64,000 nt of DNA from Anaeramoeba flamelloides (Eukaryota > Metamonada > Anaeramoebidae), in assembly GCA_027625915.1 (NCBI GenBank), contig JANTQA010000033.1, forward strand, positions 8,432,001-8,496,000. The letters run 5' to 3'. The position numbers were made by a program, and so were the translations under genes. A model generated the notes under the pieces. The model saw nothing but the letters and a program-made list of their open reading frames with translations. It was not told the DNA's origin and searched no databases. Below, in pieces: positions 21,899 to 32,760 of this stretch (the first letter of the stretch is position 1; each line of letters starts with the position of its first letter).

Positions 21899-22091
21899 CA
21901 GTTCCACTTTTAAGGCACAACCTTTCAACAAAATTTAAGGTAAAAAAAAATCTCAAATCTAGCACAAAATTTTTAATTTTTTTTTATACAATCTATTTTA
22001 TGTGAATCTGAATGGTGTGCCTTAATTTGGGATTTTTAATGTGCCTTAAATTTCGTTGAAAGTTTGTGACTTAAAAGTGGAACTGACTGTA
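21899..22091 (+). mobile_element. MITE family A, copy 2
   Basis: CAGTTCCACTTTTAAGGCAC and GTGACTTAAAAGTGGAACTG form its ends, with CAACAAAATTTAAGG / CTTAAATTTCGTTG inside. It is 193 nt with the best-preserved inverted repeats of the family. Confidence 0.85.
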
Positions 22092-22134
22092 TCAGAACTG
22101 GGTTAGTTTTCAATAATGTTTCATAAAATGATGC

Positions 22135-22325
22135 ACAGTCAGTACCACTTTTTAGTAAAAAAATATTGAAACAAAATTTTATCACAAATCAAAATCCCAA
22201 ACTAAGGATCAAAATTCCGATTCTAGTAAAATAATTTGTGAAAAAAAAAAATCTTTTAAAATTTGAGATTTTTTTTGACCAGAAATTTTGTTGCAAGATT
22301 TTTCTTAGAAGCAGAACTGACTGTA
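22135..22325 (+). mobile_element. MITE family A, copy 3 (diverged)
   Basis: ACAGTCAGTACCACTTTTTA and GAAGCAGAACTGACTGTA mark the ends. The interior keeps AACAAAATTTTATCAC / AAATTTTGTTGC. It lies only 43 nt from copy 2. Confidence 0.7.
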
Positions 22326-22430
22326 AATTATAACTGTTCCAAAATTCTTTTATTTCAAACCTTAAAAATTAGATTTATAACCAAAAAAATATTTTTTAAT
22401 TTTATTATTTTGAATCAATAATTTAAACTA

Positions 22431-22950
22431 AATTCAAAAATTTTGGACACAGTTTAAACAATTGAAAGAATAGCAATACCCCACTCAACATCCAATTTAG
22501 GAATAATTTTGATTTTACAAATTATTTCATTTTTTATCTTATTTGCTTTGTTTTCATTTCCTTTTTTCGAATTACTAAATCTGTATTGTTAGATCTCGAA
22601 GTTTTTTTCAATGGTTGATAAAATTTTAGTGATGAGTTTGTTAACTTGGAAAATCATATACAATTTGTTGATTTTATCTTATCATTTGATCGATCAACAA
22701 TTTTTAGGGAATTTTTAATAAAATTTACCAATAGATTTTTTGTTCAGTTTGTTTCAGTATTTTGGACACAACAATTTTTTTTTTTTTTGAGTTTTATATT
22801 TTTTTATTTTATTTGGATGAAAATGATTACTTATAAAAACATTAATAATTGGTTATTTAAATTTATTTTTCTATTAGGTTTGAAAAAATATAATAGTTTG
22901 AGTTTTATTTTGCCTATTTTTGATGTTGGGTGTGTTTAAATTTTCGGAAT
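22431..22950 (+). mobile_element. MITE family E, copy 1
   Basis: About 520 nt, similar throughout to 33.13-33.66 kb. The ends are inverted: CAAAAATTTTGGACACAG on the left and GTGTGTTTAAATTTTCGGAATG on the right. Shared inner blocks include ATCCAATTTAGGAATAATTTTG and TTTTGTTCAGTTTGTTTCAG. The end type (CCAAAATTTTGGACACA) is common in Tc1/mariner relatives. An open frame at 22646-22939 within it is Phe-rich and shows no transposase motif. Confidence 0.75.
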
Positions 22951-23113
22951 GGGTTTATATTCGAGATTTTGATAAAAACAAATAATTTTAACAAATAAAT
23001 TCAGAATATTTTTTTTTAAAAAAATGTTTTAAGTAATCTTATTAACGAAATAATCAATTCTTGATTAAAATAACAGCCCAGTGAAGTTTATTACTATTCT
23101 TTCGAGTCCTTCA

Positions 23114-24320
23114 CGACCCTGAAAAATTTTTTTCAAAAAAAAAATAATTATTTGCTAATTTAACCCTTTTTGATTACTTCAATTAGAATAAACACTATTG
23201 GTTAATAAAGGATCTTTGATCGAAAAATATTTTTCGAGATATTTTACAATTTAAGTAGATAAATCGAATTTTCCTATGTTCCAGTAATATTTTTTTTTTG
23301 ATTTTATAGTGAAAAATTTGAAAACTTTTTTGATTCTAGCTCAAAGGTCATTTTAATTTATTTTAATAGTATTTTAAATCTGAAGAATATCTTTAAAATG
23401 GGAAATATATTATTTGGACTATTAAAGAATTATTTGTTCTTTTAAATTAGAAAAGAAACTATTTTTTCTTTGATTTATCGTTAGGTTTTTTTTACCTTCT
23501 GTAATAAATAGAAAATTTTTATAAATTTTATGTTTATTCCAAAAAATAAAAAAAAAGCACCGTTAGCTTTTCCAAAATTTTAAAAGAATGGAGAAAAATC
23601 AAAGATTTTATTCAATTCTTTTGAATCCTGGAAAACCGCACTTTTTTTATCTTGAGTTTTATGTTTATTTCAAAAAGTAAAAAAAAAAAACCAGAACACT
23701 TTACAAATAAAACAGAAAACCCGAATTAATCACCGTTAGCTTTTTTTTAATTTAAGAAATAAACAGAAAATGTCTAAAATTTTCGGTTTATTTCTTAAAT
23801 TAAAAAAAAACAGGAACTCCACGGCACTTGATGGATACTTTCGTTAGTTTTTTTTTTTTAATTTTTATAATAAACAGAAAATTTTAATATTTTTTCGGAT
23901 TTTTTCAAAAAAGAAAAAAAAACTCCGTTAACAAATCAAAAATTTAAAAGAATTGGGTTCAATCAAAGATTTTTCGCTTTTCCTTTGAATTAAAAAAAAG
24001 CTAGGCACTCTACGAAACTCTATGGACACTTTCAATATTTATTATCCGTTATTTTTTTTTCGTGTTTGAGTTTTTTTTGAGTAAGTAAAGTGTTTTCAAA
24101 ACTATTAGTTAATATCTATTAAAAAAAATTATCCCAAAGTTGAGTTTAAAGAAAATTAATTGTTGCATCCATTTAAAATTTTTACCAATATATAGAGGTT
24201 TTTTTCTAGACTATAGAATTTTTAAAAACGTGGTTATTCAGACAAAAATAAATAAAACAACCTCAATATTTTTAAGAACTCGAATGTTTGTTATGTTTTG
24301 AAGAAACTTGATTAATAATG
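23114..24320 (+). repeat. Foldback-like repeat C, copy 3
   Basis: The left flank (GAATAAACACTATTGGTTAAT, GATCTTTGATCGAAAAATA) and right flank (AAAACTATTAGTTAATATCTATT) match copies 2 and 4. The centre holds three short palindromes built on TTTAATTTAAGAAATAAACAG / TTTATTTCTTAAATTAAA. Blocks CCAGAACACTTTACAAATAAAA are the reverse complement of the GTGTTCTGG module. Confidence 0.65.
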
Positions 24321-24452
24321 ATGAAATGATAATTGAATTTGTAGTTTTATCTAACTTTTTTTTTTCAATTTTATTTTTTCATACTTGCGTTTTAAAAACT
24401 TTTTTAAAACATTTTTTTGAAAAGAACTTGTAATTACATTTATAATTCCATC

Positions 24453-24517
24453 CAGTTCAACTTTTAAGACACAAACTTTCAATAAAAATTTAAACAACAA
24501 AAAAAATCTCAAATTAA
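24453..24517 (+). mobile_element. MITE family A, copy 4, left part, cut by element B1
   Basis: CCAGTTCAACTTTTAAGAC, CAAACTTTCAATAAAAATTTAA and AAATCTCAAATTAA follow the A consensus and stop exactly at the TTAA where element B1 begins. Weak A-like sequence (AGGATGAAATTTGGACAATTTA, then TCGAATC) resumes after B1 to about 25340. Confidence 0.65.
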
Positions 24518-25273
24518 GGGATTAGCGTCTACCAAGGAAAAGCCCAGGATCAAAGTATGTAGTCATTGGGTTTAACTACATTATTGCTACATGGTTCTAA
24601 TGTCTCGAAAAAATCGATTAGTCAAATAGTAATATTTGTTGATCTCATCAATTAAAAATGATCCTTGTATTGGTAAAAAACCCAACAATTTCAGAATAAA
24701 ATCTGCATTTCGCCACAAATTTAAAGGTTGAATTATCAATTTTCAGAATACAAAGTAACAAAATATCTTTCTTAAATTTATGGTGAAATGTAGATTAGTC
24801 ACGAAAAAAATCTTTTTTTTAAAAAAAATTAAATAATAAACAAATAAAGTTTTTTGACAAATTATTTCTGAAACCATGTAAATATATTGATGTTACAAGT
24901 AGCTTTATCAAAAGCAAACAAAAATAATCATTCTTTGTGCTTTTATTTTGATGATTATTGAGTTAATCTTTGAAATTCAAAAAATAAAAAAATAGTTACT
25001 TTTGGAAGTTCTAAATCTAAATTATTAAATATCAGAATACTATTATTTTGGGTTTCTATTTTTAGATAAGTAAAAGGAATTAAAAAAAAAATTTTTCCAA
25101 AATGAAAACTTTTTTAATAGTGATCATTAGTAAAAAATGAAATAGTTTATTGTGCAATAAGATTTATAATAGATTTTTTAGAATAATTTGAGCCATGGTG
25201 CACTAATACGATTTATACCCAATTACAACATACTTTGATTTTAGAGAAATCTAGGGTGGCTCTAATCCCTTAA
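24514..25273 (-). mobile_element. TTAA-flanked element B, copy 1
   Basis: TTAA at 24514-24517 and 25270-25273 enclose 752 nt. The ends are GGGATTAGCGTCTACCAAGG and, inverted, GGGATTAGAGCCACCCTAG. Inverted similarity extends about 105 nt inward (CTCGAAAAAATCGATTA, GAGCCATGG). The whole element is the reverse complement of 38.37-39.12 kb. There is no open frame of note, so it is non-autonomous. Confidence 0.8.
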
Positions 25274-25339
25274 AGGATGAAATTTGGACAATTTACCTTA
25301 ATTTCCTTTTTCGAATCTTCTTGAACCATTAAAGATTTG

Positions 25340-25600
25340 TTTTATGATTTTTTTCTTTTTCTTTTTCTTTTTCTTTTTCTTTTTCTTTTTCTTGAAAAAT
25401 TACCATTTGGAAAAAACAAAAAAGGATCTTCGAAAAGACAAATAGTTACTATGAAAATTTCGACAATGTAATGTCATATAAAATGACTTTAATTATTAGT
25501 AAAAAATCTATGTGTTAACTTTTTCAGTTAAAGTTCAGTTATAAACAATCGGCATTATGTCAATAAAAAAACTAATCAACACTCACATCTAATATGAGCT
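25340..25600 (+). repeat. Repeat family I, copy 3, with (TTTTCT)n tract
   Basis: About eight TTTTCT hexamers (25350-25393) precede a block ATTTGGAAAAAACAAAAAAGGATCTTCGAAAAG and, further on, CAGTTAAAGTTCAGTTATAAA, matching copies 1 and 2. The hexamer array is an expanded form of their pyrimidine tract. Confidence 0.55.
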
Positions 25601-25815
25601 TCTAATAGTTTTAAAAGATAAATATCTAACAATAAGGTGGGTTATAAATACTCATATATATTATTGGATCTATATATGAAGATATATATATATAAACTAA
25701 ATTTCATAATAAATGACCCACATTACATTTGAATTTTGAAATGCTTTTGTATCGTTTTGAAGTTTTTCCCCTCACAACGAAAAGTTTACAAATTAATCAT
25801 TTTTTCTCTTCTTTA

Positions 25816-25998
25816 TTTTTTCAACAGTGTTTTGTTAAAATAGAAAATGAAAACGAAAAATTGGAAAGAAGTAATAGATGGGTTAATGAAAAATTTGGTT
25901 ATAAATATGAAAAAGAGATTAGATTTAGTTATTCAAATGGAAGGAGAGTTGATAAATTGGGTTTTTATGATTTTCTAAATTTTCGATTTTTTAAATAA
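25816..25998 (+). CDS. Unidentified C-terminal exon
   Basis: After a pyrimidine-rich stretch ending TTTCAACAG the frame is open for 60 codons to TAA. It contains KIENENEKLERSNRWVNEKF and RFSYSNGRRVDKLGFYDFL: charged, mixed sequence unlike the flanking filler. A 66-nt intron upstream (GTTTTT...ACAG) could join it to a short ATG-led piece encoding MLLYRFE from 25741, giving a protein of 67 residues, but that join is speculative. The family is unknown. The sequence beyond its stop resembles that beyond the site-2-protease-like exon. Confidence 0.4.
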   Translation, partial: FFQQCFVKIENENEKLERSNRWVNEKFGYKYEKEIRFSYSNGRRVDKLGFYDFLNFRFFK

Positions 25999-26079
25999 TG
26001 CTTATTACAAAATAAATTATCCAATTTTTTTTAATTCTTATTTTTACTTATTTTTACTTTTATTTTTAGACAAAAAATA

Positions 26080-26212
26080 AATATCTCATGAGTATAGTAT
26101 TGAATATTAAAATCGAAATTTTTATATTATAATAGATAACTTCAATTATTAAAAATATTTTTCTTTAAAATTTGATTTTTAATGGGCCAATGATTTTGAA
26201 AGATAGTTTATA
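26080..26212 (+). repeat. Dispersed segment L, copy 1
   Basis: TGAATATTAAAATCGAAATTTTT, TATAATAGATAACTTCAATTAT and AAATTTGATTTTTAATGGGCCAATGA recur in the same order at 59.50-59.60 kb. Both copies follow a putative terminal exon, so a shared 3' region from a duplication, or a small repeat, are the options. Confidence 0.5.
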
Positions 26213-26581
26213 TATATTGAAATGAATTAAAAAAAAAAAAAAAAAAAAAAGAGAGAAAAAAAAAAGAATAAATAAAGAACGAGCTTTGTTGTTTAGGGTT
26301 AAGTGCACAAGAACTCTTAATGTGCTAAAGAGGGAGTTTTTAAGTGACTAAATTTGAGACTGGTAATTCAAAGAGTAGTCAAAAGAACTTTTTAATTACA
26401 GTCCTATGTAGTATTTTCAACTCAATTTAGTTTTCTGAAAATGAAAATAAAAAGGAGAGAAAAAACGAGGGTACTGATTAGAAAGAGATTGATAAAAATT
26501 CAGTGGTAAGAGCATAAGTGGGGTTAAAAACAACCCTTTATTAATGGATCCTCGAATATTCAAACATTCTTTGAGAAATAC

Positions 26582-26777
26582 TACAGTCAGTTCCACTTTT
26601 AAGGCACAACCTTTCAAAAAAATTTAAGGTAAAAAAAAATCTCAAATCTAGGAACAAAATTTGGAATTATTTTTTTCACAAATTATTTTACTCGTATTTA
26701 AATTTTGTGCCTTATTTTGAGATGTTTTTTATGCCTTAAATTTCGTTGAAAGTTTGTCTCTTTAAAGTGGAACTGGC
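26582..26777 (+). mobile_element. MITE family A, copy 5
   Basis: TACAGTCAGTTCCACTTTTAAG and CTTTAAAGTGGAACTGGCTATA are the ends. It has the full inner structure and a TA at both borders, as expected for a TA-duplicating Tc1/mariner-type element. Confidence 0.85.
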
Positions 26778-27198
26778 TATATTCAAAATTCATTAGTCAA
26801 TATCCTAAAATTATATTTGCATTTCAAACTGCCGTTGTGAAACATAATGATCAAGGTTCACTCTGAAATTGACTCTCTTCATTTTTCAGTTGTCTAATGA
26901 TACCTTAAAAGAATTTTTATTTTTTTTTTCAAATTGAAAAATTTGGATCATTCTACATTTTTTAGAAGAAATAATCTCATTGGGACACATATTTGCTTTT
27001 TGAAACAGACAAACATTCACTACTCTCCTGATCAAAAAATTCTCTTGACTATAGCATATTAGGATTTTAAATCCTATTCTCTATATTAGTCTCGAATAAA
27101 CATCCTTATCTGAATTTGTTCGATTTGAAAAATCATTTTTTTGTTTTCACTTTCAAATATCTCAACAGAAACAAATTTTCATAACAACTATTTTCTTA

Positions 27199-27332
27199 AT
27201 GTCCTATTCCTCAAAATCAAAAAAGCTAAAGAAAAATATCAAAAAATCAAAAGAATTAAAAACAGAACTCAATTTTGAAAAAACCAAAAAAATAAAAAAA
27301 GAAGAAAGGATCGAATTTATCAAAGAAAAAAG
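27199..27332 (+). CDS. Possible first exon of a Lys-rich protein
   Basis: ATG at 27199 opens about 45 codons rich in Lys and Glu (MSYSSKSKKLKKNIKKSKEL, then KKEERIEFIKEK) that reach a GTAATT donor. Past it the frame becomes Phe-rich filler. A pyrimidine-preceded acceptor (TTTGGTTCAG near 28062) opens about 20 codons in a compatible phase, but this link is unproven. No family is recognised. Confidence 0.35.
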
Positions 27333-27399
27333 TAATTGTTTCTTTTTTATCAAAACTTTTTCGTTCTCTTGACTTTTTATTTTTACAACACACCTTTTT

Positions 27400-28780
27400 T
27401 CCATTCAAATCAAACAAATTCTTTTAACAAAACTTTTTTTTTTTTTTTTTTATTGCAACTCACTTTCGATAAAACTTCAAAGTTTTTGAGTTGGTTGGTT
27501 TTGTACTAAATCATTCGTACCGTTTTAATTTTTCTTTTGAAAACAAATTTGTTTCTCAAATAAAAAAAAAAATTACTTTCGGATTTTTTACATTATTAGG
27601 GTAAACAAAAAAAAAAAAACGTTTGTGTTCTTAATTACCTTTTCAAATTAAGAAACAATTATTGGTAGTCTTCATTTTCAAAAGGTGAAAACTTAGTGTT
27701 GTATCAATTTTCCATTCAAACTGCTTTACTGAAGTTTGTTAAACCTTCCTTTGTATTTACACTGCTTAAAAACTTTTGGTTTTGATCGTTTTGAAAATTC
27801 TTTCTTGTTTGAAAACTGGGATATTTTTTTCAAAATATTCGTTTGAAAACAAGCCAAGGTAAAAAATGTTTGACTCGAGCAAATTGTAGAGTGGTTTGAT
27901 TCATTTTATTTCATTACATTTTCTAATTACAAATTTTTTTGAATTTTTTGATTTTGACTTTGCTTTTTGAAATTTTTAATAATTTGGATTTTTTTATCTT
28001 GAAAATTGATCAATCACCTTGGTTTCTGTGATTTTTGAAATAAATTTGTTTTTTTGGTTCAGCAGCCAACCCAAAAATATTTTACAAAATTTTCACAAAT
28101 TGGATTCTTTTTACAAAGCTTTTTTAGATCACAAAAATCAACATTGAATAATAAAGAGGTGTTTACAAAATAATTTTCTCTCTATTTAGATGCTTGATAA
28201 TTTTAAGGTATTAGTACTCATCGAACTTAAGAGTGTACACAAATAGAAGACACTTTGAAACAAAGTACAGGGTGTACCTGAAGTGAATATACCCATTTAT
28301 TGAGGTTCACTCGTGACTTTTATGAATACTGGCGCCTTAAATATAATATCTCTTACACAAAACGAGACGTAGCTACCTAACTACATAACCCTTTCAATTT
28401 TTAATTCAAAAAATAGTAAAAGAAGGAAAGCATTTTCTCCTTAGAGCTATTTCCAAAAAAGAGCGACAAATTTATTTGAAAATATCCATTATTAAACTCG
28501 ATTCTAATATAACTATTTCAATATCCAAAGTTTTTATTAACCATTAATTGATTCTTAATAATAATCCAATCCGCTTTTTAGTCTGATATTACTTTTATAA
28601 AGGATATGAAAATTTCTTATCTCAATTTTATATGACATTTTTCACGAGCAAAAATTGTTGATTTTTTTCTTTTCAATTATAAAAATTGTTTTCCTAAGAG
28701 ATATAATCTTGAAAAAATTCCCAATACAATGAAAAACTTGCCACTGTATATTATTGGCTAAAAAATTATTTATGTGATTA
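27400..28780. other. AT-rich DNA, no firm gene
   Basis: T-rich throughout. A less AT-rich island at 28.20-28.38 kb (CAGGGTGTACCTGAAGTGAA and GGTTCACTCGTGAC) has no clear frame or match. Confidence 0.4.
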
Positions 28781-28784
28781 ATTG

Positions 28785-28955
28785 ACTGGTATTTGAATAA
28801 TAAATGGGAAAAATTTTCAATTCATTTTCAATTTCCTTTTTCTTTTACAGATCAAAACCACAAATCACACCTACTTCATTGAAAACTCAATTTAAAAACA
28901 AAATTTTAGAAAAGGAATTGAAAATTATTTCCTATTTATAATTCAAATACCAGTA
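28785..28955 (+). mobile_element. MITE family D, copy 2
   Basis: 171 nt with inverted ends ACTGGTATTTGAATAATAAA and TTTATAATTCAAATACCAGT, then inward GGGAAAAATTTTCAATTCATTTTC / GGAATTGAAAATTATTTCC. It is the most intact D copy. Further single arms occur near 19.16-19.20 and 55.70-55.74 kb. Confidence 0.85.
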
Positions 28956-29348
28956 ATGTCAATTTTTTATTGAATTATATTGTATCTCATTTTGTACATC
29001 AAAAATATGTGCATTTTTTTTTCATTTTTTGGGAATATTTTGATGAAAATATTTTGAAACAAATAAAGACAATCGGTATTGGGTTTATCAGGATTAACAT
29101 CTCAATTATTTTTATATTTTCTATTTACGAATAGAAATTTTTATATGAAATGTAAAAACATAATTCCCCGAATTTTTTGGAAACACCTTATTATTATCTT
29201 CGAAGTTTCTAGATAGAACCAATATCATTTTGTTTTTTAAAAAAGTTGTCATGATTGGGCTGCGAGTCATTTTCAAAAACAAAGGAATATTTTTGGGGTA
29301 CATACAGATCATAAATTTCCATTGATAGCTGTAAAGAAAGCGTACCAT

Positions 29349-29463
29349 TTTAGTATGTTGTTTTATGATTTTTTTTGATGTTTTTTTTTTTTTTCATTTT
29401 TTCAATTTAAACAAACCTTTTAACAAAAAAATTAAAAAAAAATTTGAACAACATACTAAAATT
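29349..29463. other. Hairpin-forming inverted repeat
   Basis: TTTTAGTATGTTGTT (29349-29363) and AACAACATACTAAAA (29449-29463) are perfect 15-nt inverted copies about 85 nt apart, with T- and A-tracts between that also pair. It could be a tiny MITE. Confidence 0.6.
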
Positions 29464-29469
29464 TTGAAA

Positions 29470-30500
29470 GAGAAACATTATTAAATAATGCTTTAGTTTT
29501 TATTTTAATTTTTTTTTATTATTATTTTGAATCGAAAGTAAATGTTGACTTTATAGAACAAGGGTAAATAACTTTCTTGTTATTATTTTAAAAAAAAAAT
29601 ATAAGAATTTAATTTTTTATTTTAGATATATGAAAAAAAGAAAAAGACTCTAAATTGCTTGATCGTAAAATCATTTTTTACAATAAATTTCTGTTATACA
29701 AGCAGTAGAACAATTAAGAGAATTAACATTTTTTTTGAATATCTTTTCAAAAAAAATTCTCTGGAGGAAAATATCAATTTGATAATAAATAAATATTCAA
29801 AAATTATTGTAAAATAGTCTTTAAGAAAAATTTAAGAATTGCCTTTGAGGGAAAATTAACAATAATTTTTATTTTTCAACAAAATTTAAAAAAAAAAACA
29901 TTTTTTTTAAATCTTCTGTGATTAAGATGAACAAATAGATTTCTCTATTAAATTGATTCATTATAAAAAAAAAAATCTGATTTCAAAAAATAGAAAATTA
30001 TTGAAACACAAGTCTGACATTTTCAGAGAAAACGGTAAAATCGTTGATAAAAGCACTCTTGAAAGAGTTCCCTAATCTCAGTTAAATTTACCCACTGAGA
30101 ATTTCTTTTTACAAAAAATTTAAGAAATTTTTCACAATTTTCACCTTCTTAGATCCTGCCACAAATTTTGCTTTTACAATTTCATAATTTCCATTTCAAA
30201 TCTATAAACATAAAAAAATTTCCAAAGCTGTTCTAAATATTTTTTTAGTTACTTTTACAAGTTTGAAATATTTTCAAATTTGAACTTGCACTTGAAAATC
30301 CCTTAAAGTCATTTTTTTTTAAAAATTTTCATTAAAAATCTATTTGAAAATTTTTTTTTTTGTTTATTTTTTTAACTTTGAAATTAATAATTTTTTTTTC
30401 TAATTTCTTCAGAACGAAAATTCTTTTTGAGAAGGGAATGCAAAATAACACAATAACTAAACACCATTCAGGGTGGTGGGAACGTAATCCTTAACTTATC
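29470..30500. other. AT-rich intergenic DNA, no gene seen
   Basis: Homopolymer-rich with no sustained frame. I found nothing shared with other parts of the window. Confidence 0.45.
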
Positions 30501-30537
30501 CAAGTTATTCTTGAAAGAGAATTCATAAAAAAAGTTT

Positions 30538-31005
30538 AAAAAAATTAAAAACGAAGAAAAATATGAAAATTGGATCTGTTTTATTAGTGCAAGTAAGAAA
30601 AAATAATCTAAAGATCGAAGTAATAATAAAAATAAAAATATTAATTTCTATAAATTTTGTTATTGTTTTTGATGGTGTTGTTGCTAAGATTGTTAATACT
30701 ACTACTGCTGCTATTATTATTGCTGGCATGGTTGTTATTATGGTAGATGCGGTTGTTATTTGACGTTGGAAGTTGATCATTTGAACGTGGTTATTGCGAT
30801 AGTATTGTTATTGTTATTTATATTGCTTCTACTGTTATTGTTATTGGTGTTTGCGTTAATGGTGGTATTATTAGTGGTGTTGGCGTTTGTATCTGCGTTG
30901 CTAATAGTGCCACCACTGTTGCTTCCACTTCCTCTGCCACTACCGCGGCCGTTGTTGATGTTATTAAAAGCATCGGTGGCGGATGGTTTGATTTGTTAGG
31001 TTTTA
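30538..31005 (-). pseudogene. Asn/Ser/Gly-rich low-complexity coding stretch, apparently decayed
   Basis: The minus strand encodes long runs typical of amoeboid protist proteins: one frame reads GRGSGRGSGSNSGGTISNAD and then Asn/Thr repeats. Another, closer to the 3' end, reads RIYHNNNHASNNNSSSSS and ends at a stop. The frames do not join without a shift, and a stop lies just upstream of the Gly-rich part. The region is the most GC-rich of the window apart from the real genes, including a CCGCGGCC block. It could be the remains of a disordered regulatory protein or simply expanded trinucleotide DNA. No domain is visible. Confidence 0.4.
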
Positions 31006-31139
31006 ACTTCCAACTCAAACCACTTCAAACCATCCAGTTTCGGCTTCCAACTTCAAAGTAGGATCATTTGTTTGGTGCGGTTGTTAGTTGTTGTTGTTGT
31101 CGCTATTGTTGAGGATTTCTTTTTTGAAAATCCAAATAA

Positions 31140-32200
31140 AAAAACAAAAAAAAGGGGTAAAAAATGATAAATTTTACCCTAACACTCGTTAAAAAAAGCA
31201 ATGAAAATATTTTGGCAAACTGAAAAACAAAAATGGGTTAAGATCTTGTAAGCAACATATTAAAAATTAATTTTTAACACACTTAAATTAACGTCTTTAA
31301 CTTGATCTTAAATTCCCCCCCAAAAAAAAAAAAAAAAAAAAAGCCATGTGTTTTTCCTCTTAGCTTCTTTAAATAAATTAATTTTCTTTTTCCTAAATCG
31401 GATTTTAAAAAACTATTTTTACTTTTTTTAATCAAATCTAACAACTCAAAATCTTGAAAAGTCCTACAAAAGAAAAACAAACTGTAAAACTAAAGAAAAA
31501 AAAACAAAAAAAATACCAAATCTCTAAAACTACATCGAAACATTTTACCTTTACAATACAAAGTCAATGTAGAATGATGTGTTCTATACAATATTAAAAA
31601 TTAGTTTTTTTAACAATTTCCGTCTTGAATGAGATATAAAAGATTTATCAAAATTTAATTCTAGAAAATTACATTATTCATATTTTTGTTTTTGAAAGTA
31701 ACCAACAAGACTGCAAGAATTTATCAATTTTTAAAAATAGGAAAATCCATTTTGGAACGATTTTTAATATAATTTATTTCATGTCTAAGGCTTTGAATAA
31801 AGAAACAATTTCCATTCTCAATTAATATTAAGACACAATAATTGATTACAAGTTAAATTTTTTTTCATTTAATATTTTGATATAATTTTTACTTCAGAAA
31901 ATTAAAACTAAATAAAAAAAAAAGAGATCAAATGAAGAAAATTTTAATCGAATAATAAAATGATCAGAGTAAATTATTTTGTGCCAATTTCGATATTTTT
32001 TTTTTTCAAATTGATACTATTTTTTATTTTTTATAGAATCTTAGATTCTATTTCCCTTTTTTTACTCAAATAATTTTTTATATCAATAAAGACAATAATA
32101 AAAACAAACTTAAACTTAAAAATGCAAAATCAAATAGAACAAATAAAATGCTTTTTTTGAATTTTTCATTTTTTTTGAAGAAAATATTAATTTTTTGAAT
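31140..32200. other. AT-rich intergenic DNA, no gene seen
   Basis: An eight-C run followed by an A-tract of about 20 nt near 31.315 kb is the only notable feature. Confidence 0.45.
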
Positions 32201-32214
32201 AACAAAAAAAGTTG

Positions 32215-32418
32215 TTAGTGAACAAGACAAAACCCTGAAAAGAGTTCAAGAATCCTTTTGTGTTTTTTTTTTTTATTATTATTTGAAGTGTATTGGTTGA
32301 TTTTAATTCTATCGTTTTTTTTTTTGTCTTTTAGTGAACTTTTTAATTGAATTAAACGAAAGTTTAAATTTGTGTTTTTCTTTTCTTTTTCATTTTTTTG
32401 TGGTACAATAACTGTCAT
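32215..32418 (-). CDS. Hypothetical 67-residue basic protein
   Basis: A genuine ATG at 32418 and a TAA stop enclose 67 codons, rich in Lys and Asn (MTVIVPQKNEKEKKNTNLNF, then NRIKINQYTSNNNKKKKHKR). The codons are varied for so AT-rich a region. No domain is recognised. Two strong hairpins lie upstream (32.45-32.62 kb). It may be a small gene, the last exon of a larger one, or chance. Confidence 0.3.
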   Translation of the reverse strand: MTVIVPQKNEKEKKNTNLNFRLIQLKSSLKDKKKNDRIKINQYTSNNNKKKKHKRILELFSGFCLVH

Positions 32419-32445
32419 TATTTGAATGAGTTTGAGAAAATAAGT

Positions 32446-32496
32446 AATATATATTTTCTTGATGGGGGTGATATTTATAGCACCCTATCAAGAAAA
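32446..32496. other. GC-tipped hairpin
   Basis: ATATTTTCTTGATGGGGGTG pairs with CACCCTATCAAGAAAAATAT around a 10-nt loop. The G/C block inside AT-rich DNA makes this an unusually stable fold on either strand. Confidence 0.65.
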
Positions 32497-32575
32497 ATAT
32501 CTTTCTCATTTTCGAAATAATGAGTCAAATTTCGTGTGTTATTTTTATGTTGGAGTGGTGATGATTTTTAAGGAA

Positions 32576-32621
32576 AAAAATGACAAAAAATAACCCAAGA
32601 AAATGAGTTATTTTTTGTCAT
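32576..32621. other. Perfect AT-rich hairpin
   Basis: AATGACAAAAAATAAC pairs with GTTATTTTTTGTCATT around a loop of about 13 nt, 80 nt from the hairpin at 32.45 kb. Confidence 0.65.
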
Positions 32622-32628
32622 TTCTTTT

Positions 32629-32760
32629 TTCTTAGCTTTCAATAAAAAAAAAATAACTTTTTTGATTTGAAACAAAAGTTGATTGTATGGTAACTGGTTT
32701 CTTTTTCACTTCAATTTGGTTCACCAATTGTATCCCTTCTTTTTTCTTGTTGATTAAAAA
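32629..32760 (-). CDS. Possible terminal exon, unidentified
   Basis: On the minus strand about 40 codons from an Asn-Lys start (INKKKEGIQLVNQIEVKKKP, then VTIQSTFVSNQKS) run to TAA. They are flanked upstream by T-rich intron-like sequence. The composition looks coding, but there is no ATG and no recognised family. Confidence 0.25.

Noticed and set aside
22646-22939. 97-codon frame as a possible transposase
   Set aside because: It lies within MITE family E, is dominated by Phe/Ile from T-tracts, and shows no DDE/D or HTH motif.
28200-28390. Less AT-rich island with CAGGGTGTAC as a transposon end
   Set aside because: No inverted partner or second copy could be found in the window.
30760-30999. 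Leu/Val-rich plus-strand frame
   Set aside because: A reading of the complementary strand of Asn/Ser/Gly trinucleotide repeats, not a membrane protein.
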